44,246 nt of DNA from Planococcus sp. A6 (GCF_028823615.1 NZ_JAPEHT010000010.1:1-44246), one strand, 5' to 3'; positions 16,782 through 25,764 are shown, numbered from the stretch's first letter. The notes: a model not told the origin generated them from the sequence alone. Translations and numbers: made by a program.

Positions 16782-17315
16782 GTGAATGACTCCGTGTTTC
16801 ATCGGCTGTACGATCAGTACCATCAGGATGTCTTTCAGTTTTTGGTGTATTTAGTGAAGGACCGCCATGTGGCAGAAGATCTGATGCATGAAGTTTATGT
16901 GAGGGTGCTGCGCGCTTATGACCGGTTCCAAGGAAAGAGTTCGGAAAAAACCTGGCTTTTTTCAATCGCCAAAAATGTTGCCATCGATCATTTTCGCAAG
17001 ACCGCAGTGAGAAAAAAGCATTCGATGGATTTCTTCGACTGGGAAACCCAGCAATTGGTGTCGGCTGAACGAATACCTGAAGAAGTTTCATTGCTCAATG
17101 AAGACAAGATCCGCTTGTACCAAATGCTCGATTTGTGTACTGGCGACCAGAAGCTTGTCATCATCATGCGTTATTTCCAAGATCTCTCCATTGCGGAAAC
17201 TGCTGAAGTCCTGGAGTGGTCGGAAGGCAAAGTCAAGACGACACAGCACCGGGCGATCCGGTCCCTCCGCCAAAAATTACTAGAAGCAGAAGGGGGAGGA
17301 GAATATGCCGAATGA
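16782..17315 (+). CDS. sigX: ECF RNA polymerase sigma factor SigX
   Basis: A 177-residue ECF sigma factor. Region 2 (about 5-80) contains HRLYDQYHQDVFQFLVYLVK, the EDLMHEVYVRVL stretch and SEKTWLFSIAKNVAIDHFRK for -10 recognition and melting. Region 4 (about 118-170) contains a helix-turn-helix with SIAETAEVLEWSEGKVKTT for the -35. In B. subtilis SigX acts on cell-envelope genes that alter surface charge and resistance to cationic antimicrobial peptides. The best start is GTG 16782, six bases after GGAGGG; the ATG at 16749 has no ribosome binding site. Position after resE and before rsiX is as in Bacillus. Confidence 0.92.
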   Translation: MNDSVFHRLYDQYHQDVFQFLVYLVKDRHVAEDLMHEVYVRVLRAYDRFQGKSSEKTWLFSIAKNVAIDHFRKTAVRKKHSMDFFDWETQQLVSAERIPEEVSLLNEDKIRLYQMLDLCTGDQKLVIIMRYFQDLSIAETAEVLEWSEGKVKTTQHRAIRSLRQKLLEAEGGGEYAE

Positions 17316-18489
17316 CAAATGGAACGATGAAGAAATCGAAAATTTGTTGCGGGATTTCCCCAAAATACAAGACAGGCGGCCCAAAGCCGAAGTGTATAAA
17401 AAGCTTTCCCATAAAGAACAAGCACCCAAACAGCCGAAGCGCTGGCTGCCGCTATTAGTTGCCATCGTCGCATTCCTGAGCATCTCGGTGCTCGTCGCCT
17501 CTTTGCTGCAGCAGAATGGAACCGACTCAAGCAGCGAGAGTGAAAGCAGTGAAGCGGAGTCGACGATGGCAACAGATGAGGCACCGACGGAACAAGCAGA
17601 AAAAGCAGAACAAGCGGATGGGTCTACAAAAGAATCCGAAGGGGCAGCGAGTTTGGCCACGGATGGCCCGGAAGTGAAGCGGAGCGCAGTTTATGAGAGC
17701 GAACTGGAAGGTGCTCATGTGTTGCGCATCGGGCTTGCTTATCATGGCTATGTTGTGCCCACAAGTTTCGTCATTCCTGAACAGCTAGCCGATACGGCAG
17801 AGCCGAACGCTCTCGAACTATATGAAACATTCGCCGGTCAAATCGATGAATCCGGCTTGGGTTTTGATGAGTATCATCCATATGAAGGCGAGCTCCAGCA
17901 AAACGGTTCGACGATCAGCCATTTCTTGCCGGACGGCCATTCCTATGATCAAGGTTCGGCCTCCACTTTGCTGTATCTGAACAGTTTGGAGGAAACGTTC
18001 ATGGGTCAGCAGGAAATTCGTGTATTGAATGAAGACGGGGAGGCAGCGCAATTATCCCATGTAGGGACAGTGGAACCAATCGTTCCGGGAGAGCAAGGGC
18101 AAAGCTTTTACTTGCTTGCTTCGTCAACAAGTGAGTGGCATTTGGCTCCGGCTTACGGCATGTCGTCGGAAAATGTAGGAGATGCACTGATGGCACTTCA
18201 GCAATCGCCGAATGAGGATTACCGATCGCCGATTCTGGAAGGAATCAGTTACCGCATCGAGGTGGACGGTGCGAACGCCATATTGACATTCGAAGAGCCT
18301 TTGGACTTGGAGGCGCTTGATGGAATGGAAGCGATGCAGATGATTGAAAGCATGGCGCTCACGGCTCAGTCCTACGGCTCATCGTTGACGGTATCCAATA
18401 CGGCACAAGCGGAATGGGCAGGATTCGATTTCTCCAAAGAACTTGAACTGCCCGTTTCGCCCAACCGCATCGACTGGCCAGAAAAATAA
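17305..18489 (+). CDS. rsiX: Anti-sigma-X factor RsiX
   Basis: A 394-residue single-pass membrane protein predicted to hold SigX inactive. The cytoplasmic N-terminus (1-46, with WNDEEIENLLRDFPKIQDRR) resembles RsiX of B. subtilis; one membrane span lies at about 47-68. Then comes a low-complexity linker rich in Ser, Glu and Ala (about 72-120), and an extracytoplasmic domain of some 260 residues whose end (about 310-365) has a strand-rich GerMN-like look. The gene overlaps sigX by 11 bases behind GGGGAGGAG. Regulation would be through the ECF promoter before sigX. How the signal is sensed and whether proteolysis releases SigX is not known from the sequence. Confidence 0.87.
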   Translation: MPNDKWNDEEIENLLRDFPKIQDRRPKAEVYKKLSHKEQAPKQPKRWLPLLVAIVAFLSISVLVASLLQQNGTDSSSESESSEAESTMATDEAPTEQAEKAEQADGSTKESEGAASLATDGPEVKRSAVYESELEGAHVLRIGLAYHGYVVPTSFVIPEQLADTAEPNALELYETFAGQIDESGLGFDEYHPYEGELQQNGSTISHFLPDGHSYDQGSASTLLYLNSLEETFMGQQEIRVLNEDGEAAQLSHVGTVEPIVPGEQGQSFYLLASSTSEWHLAPAYGMSSENVGDALMALQQSPNEDYRSPILEGISYRIEVDGANAILTFEEPLDLEALDGMEAMQMIESMALTAQSYGSSLTVSNTAQAEWAGFDFSKELELPVSPNRIDWPEK

Positions 18490-18494
18490 AAAAA

Positions 18495-18538
18495 GACAGC
18501 AATGTAAGCAGTATGGTTTACATTGCTGTCTTTTTTTT
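18495..18538 (+). terminator. Rho-independent terminator after sigX-rsiX
   Basis: GACAGCAATGTAA (18495-18507) pairs perfectly with TTACATTGCTGTC (18518-18530), followed by eight T. An A-run on the left side also allows function on the other strand. Confidence 0.93.
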
Positions 18539-18571
18539 ATAAGATTGACTTGTATAAAAAAATATCGATTC

Positions 18572-18700
18572 ATCTTCGGGGCAGGGTGTAATTCCCTACC
18601 GGCGGTAATTGGACATAATGGTCCATCAGCCCGCGAGCCGTAAAAAGCAGGATTTGGTGAGATTCCAAAGCCGACAGTATAGTCTGGATGGGAGAAGGTG
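18572..18700 (+). ncRNA. FMN riboswitch (RFN element) controlling ribU
   Basis: The conserved RFN blocks are all visible: ATCTTCGGGGCAGGGTG at the start, then ATTCCCTACCGGCGGTAAT, AGCCCGCGAGC, GATTTGGTGAGATTCCAAAG, CCGACAGTATAGTCTGGATG and the closing GGGAGAAG that pairs with the 5' end. It is followed after about 60 bases by an intrinsic terminator and then ribU. By the known mechanism, FMN binding favours the terminator and shuts off riboflavin uptake. A TTGACT motif at 18545-18550 may be part of its promoter, but I found no well-spaced -10. The 359-base gap between rsiX and ribU is thus fully explained by two terminators and this riboswitch. Confidence 0.96.
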
Positions 18701-18759
18701 AAGGTACGGACGCATGCCGTTTTTAATGGCGGACCGTTTATTTCAGTGTGCCTAACTCT

Positions 18760-18791
18760 CCCTTAAGTGAAACTTGCTTAAGGGATTTTTT
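18760..18791 (+). terminator. Terminator of the FMN riboswitch expression platform
   Basis: CCCTTAAG (18760-18767) pairs with CTTAAGGG (18777-18784), followed by ATTTTTTAT. It lies between the RFN aptamer and ribU and is the expected FMN-dependent attenuator. Confidence 0.88.
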
Positions 18792-18848
18792 ATGGCAGCA
18801 TGCGATCCGAACCTTTCTTCTGGTGAATCACGACAAGGAGAGAGGAAC

Positions 18849-19430
18849 ATGAAGAACAAGAAATTGCAATCGATGATTGTCATCGGTATGCTAAGCAGCA
18901 TCTCATTTGTGTTGATGCTATTCAATTTTCCGCTGCCGGCATTGCCAGCATTTTTGAAAGTGGATTTCAGTGACGTGCCTGCACTAATCGCGGCGATCAC
19001 GATGGGGCCTGTCGCAGGCGTCTTGGTAGCATTCTTTAAGAACGTATTGGACTGGATTTTTTCAGGAAGCCCGACTGGCGTCCCTGTAGGGCATATGGCG
19101 AATTTCGCGACGAGCCTATTGTTCATTTTGCCGGTCTACGCCATTTACCGTAAAGTTTCCACAAAAAAAGGAATCGCATTCGGTTTGGTCATCGGAACAT
19201 TCTCGATGGCAATCGGCATGAGCTTGCTGAATTATTTCGTCTTTTTGCCAATGTACACGTACTTCCTGAACATGCCAGAACAGACAGGGAACGCATTGTA
19301 TACGACCATTGTTCTCGGGATCCTGCCGTTCAACTTGATCAAAGGCTTGGCACTTACGACCGTCGTCTTATTGATCTTCGGCAGCATGCATACCTGGATT
19401 GAAAAACAACGTTCCTATTATTTATCATAA
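18849..19430 (+). CDS. ribU: Riboflavin transporter, ECF S component RibU (FmnP)
   Basis: A 193-residue integral membrane substrate-binding (S) component of an energy-coupling-factor transporter for riboflavin; it works with EcfA, EcfA' and EcfT encoded elsewhere. Six hydrophobic segments can be seen (about 10-30, 42-62, 75-95, 105-125, 135-155 and 165-185). The AVLV-like loop region and the PVGHMANF stretch fit this family. ATG 18849 after AAGGAGAG gives the family's usual start; the in-frame ATG at 18774 lies inside the riboswitch terminator. Control by the FMN riboswitch confirms the substrate. The ribU-fer-ypbB order is as in B. subtilis. Confidence 0.95.
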   Translation: MKNKKLQSMIVIGMLSSISFVLMLFNFPLPALPAFLKVDFSDVPALIAAITMGPVAGVLVAFFKNVLDWIFSGSPTGVPVGHMANFATSLLFILPVYAIYRKVSTKKGIAFGLVIGTFSMAIGMSLLNYFVFLPMYTYFLNMPEQTGNALYTTIVLGILPFNLIKGLALTTVVLLIFGSMHTWIEKQRSYYLS

Positions 19431-19433
19431 AAA

Positions 19434-19463
19434 GAAGCGGCTGGAAGATGATTCTTCCGGCCG

Positions 19464-19469
<6 letters not shown>
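19434..19469. terminator. Bidirectional terminator between ribU and fer
   Basis: AAGCGGC and GGAAG arms pair with CTTCC and GCCGCTT around a short loop (19435-19466). There are T residues on the right for ribU, and on the other strand a CTTTTTATG run for fer. The tandem duplication described next starts in its T-run. Confidence 0.8.
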
Positions 19470-19814
<345 letters not shown>

Positions 19815-19850
19815 TTATCTCCGAACAAGTTCAGTTATACTATCGTGTTT

Positions 19851-19879
19851 ATTCTATAGATATTTCATGATTTTTTCAA
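19851..19879 (-). promoter_or_regulatory. Sigma-A promoter for fer
   Basis: Read on the minus strand, TTGAAA (19879-19874) and TAGAAT (19856-19851) are separated by exactly 17 bases, about 50 bases upstream of the fer start. It lies in the short divergent gap before ypbB. Confidence 0.65.
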
Positions 19880-19905
19880 CCCAAAACCGCCAGGAGGGTA
19901 ATTCA

Positions 19906-20931
19906 GTGCGATTCGATGAAGTCGTTTTAGCGATTATGAAAGCGGTAGACGGTCAACGGACCGTATCTTCCCCTTATCATTTAATTAAAGGAAAGAAATC
20001 AGGGCAAACGATTCAGGACATCGGCTATTTCGGGTTGCATCCTTATTTTGCAGTGCTCCCGAAACTGGACAAGCAAGAATATCTAGCGTCCATTGACAGG
20101 CTGCAGGCGCAGGGCTATTTGATCCCAGATGACAACAGCGTCCAGCTCCATCGCTCCGCATTCGATCTGGAAATTCCACCTACGCTCTTGAATGGCTGGA
20201 AGTACAGAGGCAATGAAAATCGGTTCTTTGCGCGCCTATCGTTGGTGGTCCAGACGATGTCCAATTTTATGCAAGGCCAAAAGCGCTTTGATCCAGTCGT
20301 CACCGATGAAACGGTACAGGCGTGGGCCAAAGCTTATTTGAAACGCGTCGATTTTCGCTCATCCGCTGTTCAAGAAGCTTTCAAAAACCAGCTCGAAACC
20401 AGCTTGGCTAAGGCAAAAACAACCGAAACGCATAAAAATATTCTGGTGGAACGGTTGTCGGGCTATGGAGTCGGCGGGCTCACCTGGGATCAATTGGCCA
20501 TGCAGCATGGCGTTTTGCCGATAGATGTAAAGATTGCGGCTGTTGAAGCCATGCATGCTTGGCTGGATGTGCTAGAAGGCATGGAATATCCATTGCTAGC
20601 GGGTATGCTTGAAGGCATCATCCAGCAATCCGCCTTAACAGAATCGGCGAAGCGGACGCAAAATCTGTCTGAACGTGGATTTTCACTCAAGCAGATTGCT
20701 GAGCTCCGGCAGCTGAAAACAAGTACGATCGAGGATCATTTCGTGGAGATGGCCATGAACGACCCAGCGTTCAGCTCTGCACCGTTTATGGACGAGCAGT
20801 TATTTCAATCGATCCATCACATCAGCAAGGAGTTGAAGACGATGCGCCTGCGGGATATTAAAGAGCGGTTGCCGGAAGCCAGCTATTTTCAGATCCGGTT
20901 GGCGCTGGCGATGAGAGGTGGCGTCACATGA
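19906..20931 (+). CDS. ypbB: Helix-turn-helix protein YpbB, partner gene of RecS
   Basis: A 341-residue soluble protein of unknown function resembling B. subtilis YpbB. The C-terminal part (about 245-335) has the helicase-type helix-turn-helix look, with SLKQIAELRQLKTSTIEDHF, seen in RQC-like or helicase-associated domains. GTG 19906 is the start because AGGAGGG lies seven bases upstream; the frame is open further left but that part overlaps fer and has no ribosome binding site. It overlaps recS by ATGA, implying coupling, so a role with the RecQ-type helicase is a fair inference, for example supplying the DNA-binding region that the short helicase lacks. Confidence 0.82.
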   Translation: MRFDEVVLAIMKAVDGQRTVSSPYHLIKGKKSGQTIQDIGYFGLHPYFAVLPKLDKQEYLASIDRLQAQGYLIPDDNSVQLHRSAFDLEIPPTLLNGWKYRGNENRFFARLSLVVQTMSNFMQGQKRFDPVVTDETVQAWAKAYLKRVDFRSSAVQEAFKNQLETSLAKAKTTETHKNILVERLSGYGVGGLTWDQLAMQHGVLPIDVKIAAVEAMHAWLDVLEGMEYPLLAGMLEGIIQQSALTESAKRTQNLSERGFSLKQIAELRQLKTSTIEDHFVEMAMNDPAFSSAPFMDEQLFQSIHHISKELKTMRLRDIKERLPEASYFQIRLALAMRGGVT

Positions 20932-22355
20932 ATCTTGAAAAGCTATTATACGAAGCTTACGGCTACACGGAATTCCGCCCCGGTCAAAAACAAGTGATCG
21001 AACAAGTGCTGGCGGGGCGTGACGTTTTGGCGCTGCTGCCGACCGGAATGGGGAAATCGCTGTGTTATCAGCTTCCTGGCAAAGTCTTGCCAGGCGCCAT
21101 TGTCATTGTTTCGCCGCTTTTATCGTTGATGCAAGACCAAGTCACCCAATTGAAGAAGATGGGGGAAAAATCGGTCATTGCCATCAATTCCTTCATGAAA
21201 CCGGAAGATCGCGAAAGGGCGTGGAACACGCTCGGTAATTATAAATTCATCTTCGTGGCTCCCGAGATGCTTGTACAGCCGTATGTGCTCGGCAAATTGA
21301 AATCACTCGGCATCTCGTTGCTAGTCGCGGATGAAGCCCATTGCATTTCTCAATGGGGCTTCGATTTTCGCCCGGATTATTTGCGCATTGCAGAGATTCT
21401 ACCAAAGCTTGGCAATCCGCAGACTTTGGCGTTGACCGCAACGGCGACCGACAAAGTTACAGATGAAATCAAACGTTACTTAAAATTGAGTGACCCATTC
21501 GTCTATTCACATCCAATGGACCGAAAGAACATTAGCTACGATATCCGCAAATTCGACAATGACAGCGACAAATTGGAAGAATTATTGAATTTGGTGTCAA
21601 CATACGCCGGGCCAGGGATCATCTATGCCGGAACACGCCGGAAATCGCAGGAATTGGCGGAGTGTATTCTCGCACTCGGCATCCGCGCGGCATTTTACCA
21701 CGGCGGAATGGAACAGCAGGACCGTATTTTTGTGCAGCAGCAATTTGCCAATAAGGAGCTGGAGTGGGTATGTGCGACCAATGCGTTCGGCATGGGGGTC
21801 CATATTCCCGATATTCGCCACGTCATCCATTTCCAATTGCCTTCTTCAATAGAAGGATATGTTCAGGAAGTCGGGCGCGCAGGCCGGGATTCTTTGCCTT
21901 CACTTGCGACGTTATTGTATGCCGCCGGCGATGAGCGGCTCGTGGAGAGTTTGATCATGGATGATTTGCCCGAACGCCATGAAATCGAGCTAATCTATGA
22001 GCGCGGGGAAGAAGCGAAGCAATTGATTGAGCAGGGGATGGTGAGGGAGACTGCGTATCGTATCATTTCCTATTGGCGTGAGCGTCTACCCCTTGAAGGT
22101 ACATTGAACCAGATCGAGCAATTGAAAAAAGAAAAACAACGGCAAGCAGCTTCCGTCCGCGGGCTGGTTCATTCAAGCGGCTGCATCCGGCAATACATCA
22201 GCATGAGCTTCAATCAAGAAAACCCCGCCATACCGGCTAATTGCTGTAGTTTTCATGGGATTGACCATAGCTTGTTCAAAGGTAATCGAAGCGAGCCGAA
22301 AGCATCGACACAAGGCTCTTGGAAAGAGCGTTTGAAGGTCCTTCTTCCTATATGA
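20928..22355 (+). CDS. recS: RecQ-family ATP-dependent DNA helicase RecS
   Basis: A 475-residue 3'-5' superfamily 2 DNA helicase. Motifs in order: FRPGQ (motif 0), LLPTGMGKSLCYQLP (Walker A), SPLLSLMQDQV (Ia), VADEAHCISQWGFDFRPDY (DEAH plus aromatic-rich loop), ALTATAT (III), GIIYAGTRRKSQELAE (IV), ATNAFGMGVHIPDIRHVIH (V) and QEVGRAGRD (VI). A cysteine cluster typical of the RecQ zinc region is seen near the end (GCIRQY, NCCSFHG, about 425-450), but no RQC or HRDC domain follows, as in the short RecS of B. subtilis. Coupled to ypbB. In Bacillus ypbD follows; here ypbE does. Confidence 0.92.
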   Translation: MNLEKLLYEAYGYTEFRPGQKQVIEQVLAGRDVLALLPTGMGKSLCYQLPGKVLPGAIVIVSPLLSLMQDQVTQLKKMGEKSVIAINSFMKPEDRERAWNTLGNYKFIFVAPEMLVQPYVLGKLKSLGISLLVADEAHCISQWGFDFRPDYLRIAEILPKLGNPQTLALTATATDKVTDEIKRYLKLSDPFVYSHPMDRKNISYDIRKFDNDSDKLEELLNLVSTYAGPGIIYAGTRRKSQELAECILALGIRAAFYHGGMEQQDRIFVQQQFANKELEWVCATNAFGMGVHIPDIRHVIHFQLPSSIEGYVQEVGRAGRDSLPSLATLLYAAGDERLVESLIMDDLPERHEIELIYERGEEAKQLIEQGMVRETAYRIISYWRERLPLEGTLNQIEQLKKEKQRQAASVRGLVHSSGCIRQYISMSFNQENPAIPANCCSFHGIDHSLFKGNRSEPKASTQGSWKERLKVLLPI

Positions 22356-22373
22356 AAATCTCTATTTCTATTA

Positions 22374-22402
22374 TTTACAAATAAGCCTTTTTTCGTCATA
22401 AT
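22374..22402 (+). promoter_or_regulatory. Sigma-A promoter for ypbE
   Basis: TTTACA (22374-22379) and CATAAT (22397-22402) with a 17-base spacer, about 33 bases before the ypbE start. Confidence 0.5.
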
Positions 22403-22435
22403 AGATATATTAGTACAGATAGGGGTAGTCGTGAA

Positions 22436-23182
22436 ATGGGAAACGATAATTATCATGAATCAATGGAAAAGAATCGCCAGGAATTGTCACAGGAACGCAT
22501 GGCAGAATTGACGAGGCGCGCACGCCAAATGCCCAAGCCGAAAAGCAGGGGCTTATTATTGCCTTCTTTGTTTTTTATCTTTATCTTGATTCCGGTCACT
22601 TTGTTGATCTATGTTGCGTTTTACTATGAACCGGATGACACGCTAACTGCCAAAACAAACGAAAATGAAGTGAGCTTCGAACTGAACTCCCAGCCGCCTT
22701 CTGACAGCACGGTACTTGCTGCTGCAGACGACGAGGAGAAAGACGAAGAAGAAAAGAAAAACGCCAAAGCAAAAGAAGCACAAGAACAGAAAGAACTGAA
22801 AGAAAAAGCTCGTGAACGTGAAGAAAAGGCGGCTGCAAAAGCGAAAGAGAAAGAGCAGGCAGCTGCGGAACAGCAAGCAGAGAAAAAAGCCCAGGAAGCA
22901 GCGCTGGCAGAACAAAAAGCGCGTGAGGAAGCTGAAGCAAAAGCCGAAGCCGAACAACGTGCGCAAGCTGAAGAAAAAGAAAAAGAGCAGCAACAAGAGC
23001 AGGAAGAAACACCGACTGCCGGCGGCAAGACGGTAACCGTCCAATCGAGTGAAACGCTTTACCGTATTGCCGTCAATAATTACGGTGCGAGCGGTGCAGC
23101 CGCCGCTGTTGAGAAGATTAAACAGGCGAATGGATTGGCATCTAACGATATCAGCCCCGGACAAACATTGATTTTGCCTTAA
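22436..23182 (+). CDS. ypbE: Membrane-anchored LysM-domain protein (YpbE-like)
   Basis: A 248-residue protein with a cytoplasmic N-terminus rich in charged residues (1-38), one membrane span (about 40-63), and a long Glu/Lys/Ala/Gln-rich segment (about 100-190). That segment reads as a coiled coil or extended rod. A C-terminal LysM domain (about 199-248, TVTVQSSETLYRIAVNNYGA ... NDISPGQTLILP) binds peptidoglycan. This layout would place the LysM module away from the membrane, in the wall. The biased composition also opens long false frames on the other strand. It sits after recS as in B. subtilis, with ypbD missing. Enzymatic activity is not apparent. Confidence 0.85.
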   Translation: MGNDNYHESMEKNRQELSQERMAELTRRARQMPKPKSRGLLLPSLFFIFILIPVTLLIYVAFYYEPDDTLTAKTNENEVSFELNSQPPSDSTVLAAADDEEKDEEEKKNAKAKEAQEQKELKEKAREREEKAAAKAKEKEQAAAEQQAEKKAQEAALAEQKAREEAEAKAEAEQRAQAEEKEKEQQQEQEETPTAGGKTVTVQSSETLYRIAVNNYGASGAAAAVEKIKQANGLASNDISPGQTLILP

Positions 23183-23243
23183 GGCGGGATTAAATGCCTC
23201 CTGTTAGGGAAAAGGTAGGAAGAATCTAAAAAGAGGTGAGCGA

Positions 23244-23873
23244 ATGTTTGTCAAAAGTGCATTAGTGAAAAAAGAAAGATGTTTTACGGTAACACCGGAA
23301 GACACGATGGAAAAAGGGCTCAAGCTATTGGAGCAGCATTCCATTGATGCATTGCCTGTCGTCGATGGCGACCAATTCAAAGGGATCTTTACCTGGTATC
23401 ATGCATACCGTGCGTTCTTCTATTCGGATGCCCAGAAAGACGAGTTTGTGCGTTCGACAAAAGTGGAAGATATTATGGTCAACCAGGATGTGTACTTGAA
23501 TATCGACGATGTGTATGAAAAAGCCTTAGTCGAATTACGTGATTTCCCGATCATCGCTGTCGTCGACGAAGAGAAGTTTCTCGGAATCGTCACCCGCTTT
23601 GATGTCGTTAACCAATTGCAAAGTGCATTCGGCATGAAGCAATCAGGGGTTCGCATCACCGTTACATCGGTCGAATCAGAAGGCCGCATTGGCCGGCTAG
23701 GTGAAATCATTGAAAAACATAAAGAATCCGTCGTTTCGCTCGTTACTTTCGATGAAACCGACAAAATGGTGCGCCGCATCGTTTTGAAAGTGAAGAAAAA
23801 GAACAATATCGACAAGTTCACGAAGGAACTGGAAAAATCCGGCTTCCGTATTCTAGATATCACTGAAGATTGA
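23244..23873 (+). CDS. CBS-pair protein with C-terminal ACT-like domain
   Basis: A 209-residue cytosolic protein with two CBS motifs (about 5-55 and 72-125; MEKGLKLLEQHSIDALPVVD and YEKALVELRDFPIIAVVDEE). They form a Bateman module expected to bind an adenine nucleotide. The last 75 residues (VRITVTSVESEGRIGRLGEI onward) look like an ACT-type regulatory fold. The layout recalls AcuB, but the usual acuA/acuC neighbours are absent and I do not claim orthology. AAGAGGTGA gives the ribosome binding site. It is followed by a terminator and appears to be its own unit or the end of a ypbE unit. Confidence 0.78.
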   Translation: MFVKSALVKKERCFTVTPEDTMEKGLKLLEQHSIDALPVVDGDQFKGIFTWYHAYRAFFYSDAQKDEFVRSTKVEDIMVNQDVYLNIDDVYEKALVELRDFPIIAVVDEEKFLGIVTRFDVVNQLQSAFGMKQSGVRITVTSVESEGRIGRLGEIIEKHKESVVSLVTFDETDKMVRRIVLKVKKKNNIDKFTKELEKSGFRILDITED

Positions 23874-23891
23874 ATAGCGGCTTGAACAGGA

Positions 23892-23918
23892 AAACATAAG
23901 CGCAGCTTATGTTTTTTT
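23892..23918 (+). terminator. Rho-independent terminator after the CBS-domain gene
   Basis: AAACATAAGC (23892-23901) pairs with GCTTATGTTT (23905-23914) around a tight 3-base loop, followed by T residues. Confidence 0.88.
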
Positions 23919-23942
23919 GTTGCTTCGGAAAGGATGTACATG

Positions 23943-24728
23943 ATGAAGTGGATTTTACGTATTATATTAGCGGGCCTGGTTTTACTGGCATGGATGTTCC
24001 GCTCCGCCCATAGTGAGCATAAAGAGACCGCGGTTATCCGCTTGTCGGGAAACGCTGAGTTTTCTCCTTTTAAACTGCTGTTCATTTCCGATGTTCACCG
24101 GCGCGAGCTTCGGCCTGATATGTTCAACGATCAAGTCGATCTCGTTGTCATCGGTGGGGATTTTGTCGAACGGGGGGTTCCGGAACGACGCATCCGCGAA
24201 AACTTACGGATTCTAACTGAACTTGCTCCGGTATATTATGTGTTCGGAAACAACGACAGGGAAATCGGCGAAGAGCGATTAAGGGCTTTGCTCGAAGAAC
24301 AAGGCGCTACTATCCTTGATGATGAATCTGTTGAATTGTTTGGCAATGCTAAGCTTAAATTGACCGGAATCGATTATTTCGCTTTTCGGGAGCATAGTGT
24401 GGAAGATGCTTTCCGCACTGTCGAGAAAGGCGATTCCGTCATTTTCATCTCCCATACGCCTTTTGTTTTTAAGCACGTAAAACAACATTATCCAGTCAGC
24501 CTATTGATTGCCGGTCATACACACGGCGGACAAATTAGGCTGGGACCATACGGGATATTCGACCGGGGCTCTTTGACTGTGTCGGGAGGAATTACCGAAC
24601 TCATCAGCAACGGGTTCGGCACGACGACTTTGCCGCTCCGGCTCGGCGCAAAAGCAGAATACCATGTGCTTGAAATTCACCCTTCACCAGGCAGGAAGCA
24701 TTTGGCACAAAGCTCTTCAATCGGCTAA
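23943..24728 (+). CDS. ypbG: Metallophosphoesterase (YpbG-like)
   Basis: A 261-residue calcineurin-like phosphoesterase with an N-terminal membrane anchor or uncleaved signal (about 4-20). The two-metal site is complete: DVH (about 51-53), GGDFVERG, GNND, SHTPF and GHTHGGQ with the terminal histidines. The active site probably faces outward if the N-terminus is an anchor. The substrate is unknown; related proteins include YkuE-type and YpbG-type phosphoesterases. ATGs at 23934, 23940 and 23943 are possible; the ribosome binding site GGAAAGG ends at 23933, so 23940 or 23943 fits best. Synteny with ypdA downstream supports the YpbG name. Confidence 0.8.
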   Translation: MKWILRIILAGLVLLAWMFRSAHSEHKETAVIRLSGNAEFSPFKLLFISDVHRRELRPDMFNDQVDLVVIGGDFVERGVPERRIRENLRILTELAPVYYVFGNNDREIGEERLRALLEEQGATILDDESVELFGNAKLKLTGIDYFAFREHSVEDAFRTVEKGDSVIFISHTPFVFKHVKQHYPVSLLIAGHTHGGQIRLGPYGIFDRGSLTVSGGITELISNGFGTTTLPLRLGAKAEYHVLEIHPSPGRKHLAQSSSIG

Positions 24729-24762
24729 GATGGATATGGACATTATTACAGGAGTGGTTGAA

Positions 24763-25743
24763 ATGGAACATGCAGATGTCATCATCATAGGAGGCGGGCC
24801 GTGCGGTTTATCGGCCGCCATCGAAATACAGAGAATGGGCCTGCACCCCGTCATTCTCGAAAAAGGAAATATTGTCAACGCCATCTATCATTACCCGACG
24901 CACCAGACGTTTTTCAGCAGCAGCGAAAAATTATCAATCGGGGATGTGCCCTTCATTACCGAAGACCGCAAGCCGAAGCGCAATCAAGCGCTCGTTTATT
25001 ACCGTGAAGTGGTGAAGCGGCACGCGTTGGATGTGCGGGCGTACGAAACGGCCTTATCGATTGAACAATCGGACGGCTTTCTCGTGAAAACGACCAAAAA
25101 TGATTACAAGGCGAAATATGTCGTAGTGGCAACAGGCTATTACGACCATCCGAACAAGCTAGCAGTGCCAGGTGCGGACTTGCCGAAAGTGATGCATTAT
25201 TTCAAGGAAGGGCATCCTTATTTCGACCGCGACGTGCTGGTGATCGGCGGCAAGAATTCGGCGGTAGATGCAGCGCTTGAGCTGCATAAAGCCGGCAGCC
25301 GGGTGACGGTGTCTTATCACGGCACGAGCTATTCGAAAAGTGTCAAGCCGTGGATTTTACCGGAGTTCGACGGGCTCGTGCGCCAAGGTGAAATTACCAT
25401 GCTGTTCGATTCCATCGTCGACGAGATTCGTGAAGATGAAGTGGAACTGACCGTGAATGATACGAAAGAAACCTTTGCGAATGATTTTGTCTTCGCCATG
25501 ATCGGCTATCATCCGGACCACCAATTCCTCCGTCAGATGGGAATCGACATCGATGCGGCAAGCGGCAGGCCATCCTTCAATGAAGAAACGATGGAAACCA
25601 ATGTCGAGGATTTGTTTATCGCTGGCGTCATCGCGGCCGGTAACAACGCCAATGAAATCTTTATTGAGAATGGCCGTTTCCATGGCCAGCAAATCGCAGC
25701 GGCGATTGCGAAAAAACAAGCGCTTAAAAATTCAACAGACTAG
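24763..25743 (+). CDS. ypdA: Bacillithiol disulfide reductase YpdA
   Basis: A 326-residue FAD- and NADPH-dependent pyridine nucleotide oxidoreductase that reduces oxidised bacillithiol, keeping the low-molecular-weight thiol pool reduced. The N-terminal FAD dinucleotide fold is IIIGGGPCGLSAA; the active-site C14 within GGGPCG is the residue known to be required in Staphylococcus YpdA. A second Rossmann motif for NADPH is VIGGKNSAVDAALEL (about 162-176), and the closing FAD motif is VEDLFIAGVIAAG. ATG 24763 with AGGAG upstream is chosen; the longer frame overlaps the phosphoesterase gene. The order ypbG-ypdA-prsW resembles B. subtilis, apart from the asparaginase gene. Confidence 0.93.
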   Translation: MEHADVIIIGGGPCGLSAAIEIQRMGLHPVILEKGNIVNAIYHYPTHQTFFSSSEKLSIGDVPFITEDRKPKRNQALVYYREVVKRHALDVRAYETALSIEQSDGFLVKTTKNDYKAKYVVVATGYYDHPNKLAVPGADLPKVMHYFKEGHPYFDRDVLVIGGKNSAVDAALELHKAGSRVTVSYHGTSYSKSVKPWILPEFDGLVRQGEITMLFDSIVDEIREDEVELTVNDTKETFANDFVFAMIGYHPDHQFLRQMGIDIDAASGRPSFNEETMETNVEDLFIAGVIAAGNNANEIFIENGRFHGQQIAAAIAKKQALKNSTD

Positions 25744-25764
25744 ATTATCCAAAAGAGGTGCATC

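Noticed and set aside
22596-23164. Several hydrophobic or serine-rich minus-strand frames inside ypbE
   Set aside because: They are the mirror of the Glu/Lys/Ala-rich codons of the ypbE rod; they would look like membrane proteins only by composition.
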